A DNA stretch of 64,000 bases from Cristatella mucedo (lineage: Eukaryota > Bryozoa > Phylactolaemata > Cristatellidae), in NCBI GenBank assembly GCA_009760855.2, contig WPIO01000104.1, forward strand, positions 1,031,001 to 1,095,000. Reading direction: 5' to 3'. The position numbers were made by a program, and so were the translations under genes. Below the pieces are notes generated by a model that was given only the letters and a program-made list of their open reading frames with translations, was not told the DNA's origin and did not search any database. Within the stretch, counting starts at the first letter, position 1. Every line of letters begins with the position of its first letter. Shown in pieces: positions 59,161 through 64,000 of this stretch.

Positions 59161-60245
59161 CCGCAGCTTGAAGGTCATGCTGCAAGTCAAGATTCGGTTG
59201 TCATTACTTTTTTGGAAAAATTTAGTAAGCCTACTTATTCTTTTCAATATCAAAACCGAGGTGACTGGGGAAGAACTGAAGAAAGCCTTAGCCATCACTG
59301 TAAAACGTGCACTCTGCAACAAAGTGGAGTGCAACATGGTGGAGGCTGTGAAAACTGTCAATGATGGACTGAACAGCTCATCGTAGGTCGTTTAGGGGCA
59401 ACTGTTTGAGGACACAAGCGGAACATTTGAAACAAGAAATGAAGCTTGGTTGGTATTCAGTATCTTAAAGAAGATTGACGTCAGACGTTCACAAAAGTCT
59501 GCGCGATCATGAGATGAACTGTAAAGACGCCTCTTGAGATTTTCACTCTCTTGAGATTGTCGAGACTTCGTGAAGATCTGTTTCGAGAATCACAACTGTC
59601 GCTATCGCAAGGTCACGGTCACTACTAGATGCCAAAATGAGATGTGATTTGTGGGGAGTTGCAGTTGAACGCAGAATCCGCCGAAGGACAAAGAAGATGC
59701 CTGGCGAACTCTCCCAAGATGTTGGCCTCGCGGCAGCGAAGGAGATTTCAAGAATCGTGAAGGACAGAACAGACTATCTCCGACAGAAAAATGCAACTAG
59801 GTTTTCCGGCTCAAATGTCTTGATGCCAGATTGTATCTCTAGTTGGAAGTTGAGAAGCTTTCGAAGACATTTGACCAGACCAAACTCTGCCAACAATGTC
59901 TAGATCCTGGAGGCTTCTATTGTTCTGACGTTGACTGAACTGTTGGCTGTGCGACGAGATATGTTCCTTTAATGCTTCTTGCCACATGTCACGACTAAGC
60001 ACTAAAGACACCAGTGGAACTCATGTCTTTCATTGTCAGTTGTGGAGAAGATTCGTTTCGCAATTTGAGAGTTGCCTTGCAAGTTTTTCTCGCCACAGCT
60101 GCACCAGTTCTGAACGTTCCTTTAGCCAGCTGAAGATAATCCTGTCTTATCTGAGAGCATCAATCGGGCAAGATCGGCTCTCCGCTTTGGCCTTGTTGAG
60201 CACAGCGAAAGAAACAGTGGACAACATTGACTTAAGACTGTTATA
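59160..60245 (+). pseudogene. hAT-family transposase fossil (ZMYM/DUF4371-like type)
   Basis: The C-terminal hAT dimerisation region is clear: SSERSFSQLKIILSYLRASI then GQDRLSALALLSTAKE (60,100-60,245). Upstream frames include TGEELKKALAITVKRA and LAAAKEISRIVKDRTDYL, typical of the DUF4371/RNase H-like part. Several frameshifts and stops; terminal inverted repeats not found. Confidence 0.7.
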
Positions 60246-61248
60246 GACCAGTGTTCCAGGTTCAAGGTTAGAAAACTTCACGGAATTTAAAGCTGTGATA
60301 GCTACCTTGTACCTGTGTTACTTACAGTTAATATTTGTACTACGGTTAATACAACTTTCTAGACTCGACGTGCCTGCTAGCGGGTGTGTTTTTTGCATTT
60401 CTTCTGCGGTGGAGCTATTTTGCAGCAATTGACAAGGGGAGGGACGCTATTTTTAGCTTAGTCCCCGGGCGCAGAAGGCCTCACTTTGCTTCTGGATGAT
60501 AGTTATTTGAGCCGCTGTAACAGCTGACATGACGGCGAGCTAAGTCGGCCAGATTACGACTGGTATTCATTATTCAGTAGAGCTAATCTATGGTCAAGGC
60601 CGCATAGTAGCAGTGGCCGTGTAGTTAGCAGCGAGTTGTGCTTCCTGTGTTGGAGTTGTCATTTGAGCTAGTTCGGGCTCGAGGCCACGGAGCTGTGGCA
60701 CACGTCGTGGCCGCTGTTGAACGCCTATATACTTCCGTCTATGTCAAATAGACGTGTCTGCTGCCCTATGGGTATGGGCTTTGTTTTTGTTAAGGTACCG
60801 GTGCTCGTCGCCGCTGGCCCGTCGCTCCTGCCACGTGGCGTACTTGCGCGCATTAGGGCTGCACCTACAAGTGTCGCTAACGGCGATGCAAGGTTCGGGT
60901 GTCATCAGTAGTTGTCGTGCGTCGGCTGAGACTAGCGCCGCAACGAGCGCAATGTATGCCCGCCGCCGCCGCCGCGTTCTGTCCGGACGTGGAAGCCACC
61001 CGCCCAGGTTGCAATGCTGCGCCACGAGGGAGACATGCGATACGCGCTAGCGACGCTAGGCAGTCTCGTTGCTGGCGAGAGTCGGCGAAAAGTGGGAGCG
61101 CCGAGAAATGGTGCAGACGACGGTCTGTAGAGAGATGCAAAATATTAAACCGACGACCGACAGCGCAAAACAAAAACAAACAAATGAACGGCTCCAAAGC
61201 CTCATCTCACCTACGTACGTCTTAATGTCTTACTCACACTCGTTCTCT

Positions 61249-61250
<2 letters not shown>
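60246..61250. other. Host DNA, no gene recognised
   Basis: Open frames on both strands between 60,720 and 61,200 overlap each other and have no domain. The minus frame from 60,744 and the plus frame from 60,754 are equally plausible and neither is supported. Confidence 0.3.
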
Positions 61251-61252
<2 letters not shown>

Positions 61253-61296
<44 letters not shown>

Positions 61297-61311
61297 ATAT
61301 GTGTGTGTGTG

Positions 61312-61384
<73 letters not shown>

Positions 61385-61389
61385 ACAGT

Positions 61390-61421
<32 letters not shown>

Positions 61422-61544
61422 TTGAATGCTAGAGAGAAATCAAGATAAAGAGAGATAAATATAAATACCTTTCTTTATCTGTATCTTAATTTCTCTTTAT
61501 AATTCACTCTCTCTCTCTCTCTTGGACTGTCACTGTATAGATAC

Positions 61545-61612
<68 letters not shown>
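61253..61612. repeat. (CT)n, (GT)n, (GA)n, (AT)n microsatellite cluster
   Basis: (CT)n 61,253-61,293, (GT)n 61,298-61,381, (GA)n about 61,394-61,422 and (AT)n 61,542-61,612, with short linkers. Confidence 0.95.
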
Positions 61613-61613
<1 letters not shown>

Positions 61614-62155
61614 CCACTCCCTTTGTGTTCCTATGTCCATCTCAATTTCTTTATCTCTAAATTCCTCTCCCTTAACCTCCCTCTACCTCCCTCCCTCCCT
61701 CTAAGTTATGTGCATCTCAACATCTCTCTATATCGCCTCTCGCCTGCTAACTCTTGCACACCGTTTAGTATTTGTTAATGAAAGAGTTGATGCATGACCT
61801 TTATCCTCTGCATAACCTTTATTCTTTAGCTATCGATGCCACACCGACCGACTGAATTGGTAAACGCTTTAAGCAATTGCTTTCTATGCGCACGTGCGTG
61901 CATAGCGTGCATGCGATCGCCGCGCTACAAAACTGCTGGCAGCAGCGGCGGCGCCGGCAGCGACGGCGGCAGCGGTGGCGGGCGGTGGGACGGCAGCTGG
62001 GCGGCGGCGGCGGCGGCGGCGTCGGCGGCATAGCCGTCGCCGCCGGCCGGCGTCGCCGCTGCATTACTCCTCCCACTTTTTGTCTGGCGAGCGCCCGCCC
62101 ACCTCGATGCCGTAGACCGCCGCGGCGGCGGCTGAACTGCGAGCGCCTAATATAA
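61613..62155. other. Host DNA upstream of the candidate membrane-protein gene
   Basis: It contains a GGC/GCC-rich stretch at 61,940-62,130 that keeps both strands open. It ends in taatataa just before the ATG at 62,156, a possible TATA-like element. Confidence 0.35.
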
Positions 62156-62402
62156 ATGTCGCTCGACCGAGAACGAGGCTTTGACGAGACCGCGGCGGCC
62201 TCCTCCTCCTCCTCTCCGTCCTCCGCGTCCTCCTTGCGCAGACAAGGCATGCCGCCGTCGCCGCTCCGACGCTGCGCGGCGACTACGCGCCAGTCGCAGC
62301 CGGCGCGGCCACCGCCGACGCCGGCGTGGGCTGCGGCTGCTCTGCTGATGATGGCCACCGCCGCGGCGGCGGTGACCGCCGCCGCCGCCGCTACCCGCCG
62401 AG
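62156..62402 (+). CDS. Candidate first exon: small type II membrane protein
   Basis: The ATG follows TAATATAA in a GC-rich setting. The frame gives a Ser-rich, basic cytoplasmic-type N-terminus and then a hydrophobic segment (AWAAAALLMMATAAAAVTAA) with no cleavage-type context, ending in phase 1 at donor CGAG|GTAAGC. It fits the N-terminus of a type II membrane protein. Low-complexity composition weakens the call. Confidence 0.35.
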
Positions 62403-62534
62403 GTAAGCCGGCCGCGTCGCCGCTGCGCTTGGGTGGGCTGCGAGCGCGCGCGCGCGGGCGGGGCCCAGCGTGGTAAGGGCGGCGTCGGTCGAATGCCGGC
62501 GGCGGCAGCGGCGGTGGCAGCGGCAGCGGCAGCG

Positions 62535-62569
<35 letters not shown>

Positions 62570-62638
62570 CCCAATGGGTGGAGAGCCGAAAACTGCTGTG
62601 CAGCCTCTGCGGCTTCGCTCAGCCCTTCGGGCGCTACT

Positions 62639-62657
62639 GCTCTCGCTCTCGCTCTCG

Positions 62658-62712
<55 letters not shown>

Positions 62713-62878
62713 TCCGCTCGCTCGCGCGCGCCCATTCTCGCTCTCTCTCATTCTCTATCCCCCTTCCTCTCTTTCTCTCCTCTCTTTCTCTCTCTCACTC
62801 ACTCTCTCTCTCTCTCTCTCTCCATATCTCTCTTTGTATCTCATTGTCTCTCAGTGTCTCTCTGCATCTATCTCTCCT

Positions 62879-62922
<44 letters not shown>

Positions 62923-62935
62923 TATCTCTAACTCT
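62639..62935. repeat. (CT)n microsatellite
   Basis: Long imperfect CT tract in the putative intron between 62,402 and 63,266. It keeps all three plus frames open. Confidence 0.95.
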
Positions 62936-63265
62936 CGCTCCCCTCTCCCGTACGCAGTTGACCCATAATTCACTGTTCACCAGAAGCGGAAACATTTATG
63001 CGAAGGAGAAGAAAGCTGCGTCTGCGACATTTCCCTGCAAGCTTTTGCGTTATGCGACGGAGGCTAAAATTGCCGACTTAAATCGACGGCAGGCGGCGGC
63101 GGCGTTAATTTCAGAAACGCAGCCGCCGGCTGCGCCGCCATCAGCACCTCGAGTTCCCGCTTCCGATTCGGGTCTTCAATCAAATCCGGAAGGGGAAGTT
63201 AAATTCGATCGACCGCCTCGTTACTCCCTCCGAGTCACCTCCACCCCCACCTCTTTCCATCGCAG

Positions 63266-63492
63266 GACGCCCCACCGTCGGCAGGTCGCTGGCTGCTGGC
63301 CCGCGACCGCCGGCGCCGGGTGCGGCGTTCTATCCCGGTCGCCGGCCACCGCTCTCGCCGCCGTCCAAAGACGGCGCTGGCGCGCCGGGCATCGAAGGCG
63401 GCGTTCCATCGCCAGCCAGCGAAAGCAAACGAAGATATGGCTTGCATTTACTTATCTTTCAGTTTATACAGGTGCTAGCGGCGAGCAACTAA
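63266..63492 (+). CDS. Candidate terminal exon with poly(A) signal
   Basis: A strong acceptor (ctctttccatcgcag) and two phase bases match the phase 1 donor at 62,402. The frame encodes a Gly/Pro-rich segment (PPSKDGAGAPGIEGGVPSPA) and ends LLIFQFIQVLAASN, stop. AATAAA follows the stop within about 5 bases. The Gly-x-Y-like spacing hints at a collagen-type stalk. This is inference; transcripts would decide it. Confidence 0.35.
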
Positions 63493-64000
63493 GAAAATAA
63501 ATAGCTTGTAATTAATTTAACGGCGGCGGCCTTCAGAGCGCGGCGCCGCCTCCGACGAATTAGCCATAGGCGGCGGGCGAAGAAGGTCGCACTTCCGGCG
63601 ACGGCCAACGACGCGACAGAGCTCGCTAGTGCGAGGCGAGCGCTCGTCTGAGAGGCTCGAAACCGCGTGCAGGTGCAGCGGAGAGGCTAATGCAATTGAA
63701 ACTTGACGTCGCGACGCGTCGAGGCGGCGGCAGCAGCAGCGTCGGCGGTCGCGCGTGCAGGCTCGCGACGCGCCCGCCGGCGGCTCGCCGCCTCGCGCTC
63801 AAACCCGAGCAGACGCGCACGCAGAAGGCGACGCTCGATCGGACGCGGCCGCTCGCGACCACTCGCTCACCCGACGACAGTGCGATGACGACAGTGCGAT
63901 GGGCGATTAGTGACGGCGACGGGCAGTTCTGGATTGCCCGTCGGGCGGCGTGCGTAGCTCAGACGAAGCCACTCGCAGCCGCGCGCATTGCCGACCGTCT
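63493..64000. other. Host DNA, CpG-rich, no gene recognised
   Basis: GC-rich with a short direct repeat (gatgacgacagtgcgatg near 63,880-63,900). No supported exon. Confidence 0.35.

Noticed and set aside
62433-63500. 355-codon ORF rich in Leu/Ser
   Set aside because: It runs through a GCG-rich tract and a CT microsatellite. A different frame gives the better-supported terminal exon at 63,266.

Overview
The window is animal genomic DNA, probably from a marine invertebrate. The evidence is GC-rich, intron-rich secreted-protein exons (Ig, von Willebrand A and thrombospondin-1 domains, almost all joined at phase 1), tRNA-derived SINEs, L2/CR1-like LINE fragments, hAT and pogo-like transposon fossils, and very abundant microsatellites. 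I cannot name the species from sequence alone.

Region 1 (about 1-34,000) carries one large plus-strand host gene. I could chain sixteen exons by splice sites and reading phase: signal peptide, two Ig domains, linker, vWA, linker, four Ig domains (the last fused to a TSP1 repeat), Thr/Pro linker, second vWA, acidic cysteine-rich segment and a degenerate third vWA without a metal-binding motif. The product would be a secreted or extracellular-matrix adhesion protein. Its introns hold SINEs, LINE 3' ends, 14- and 16-bp minisatellites and long (AT), (CT), (GA) and (CA) tracts.

Region 2 (about 36,400-56,950) is sharply more AT-rich, intronless, gene-dense and coded on both strands. It is a decayed Polinton/Maverick (adintovirus-like) element, truncated inside its polymerase gene on the left. 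I recognise protein-primed DNA polymerase B (C-terminal half), DDE integrase, packaging ATPase, adenain-type protease, double-jelly-roll major capsid protein, a tandem trio of minor-capsid paralogues, a phospholipase A2 protein with a pX-like N-terminus, a YqaJ/lambda-type exonuclease, three phage-fibre-like proteins, an HNH-AP2 homing endonuclease, a zinc-ribbon protein and several small ORFs. Most genes carry frameshifts or stops, and one holds a host SINE tail.

The most striking feature is a TATATAGA-like motif lying 0-8 bases upstream of nearly every start codon in Region 2. In two places it is shared by divergent genes whose ATGs are only 9-10 bases apart. The genes otherwise make up a complete virion-morphogenesis set (capsid, maturation protease, packaging ATPase, membrane-active PLA2, fibres) plus replication and integration functions.

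Region 3 (about 57,000-64,000) returns to GC-rich host DNA. It has a candidate further exon of the host gene, a hAT transposase fossil, microsatellites and a possible two-exon gene for a small membrane protein.
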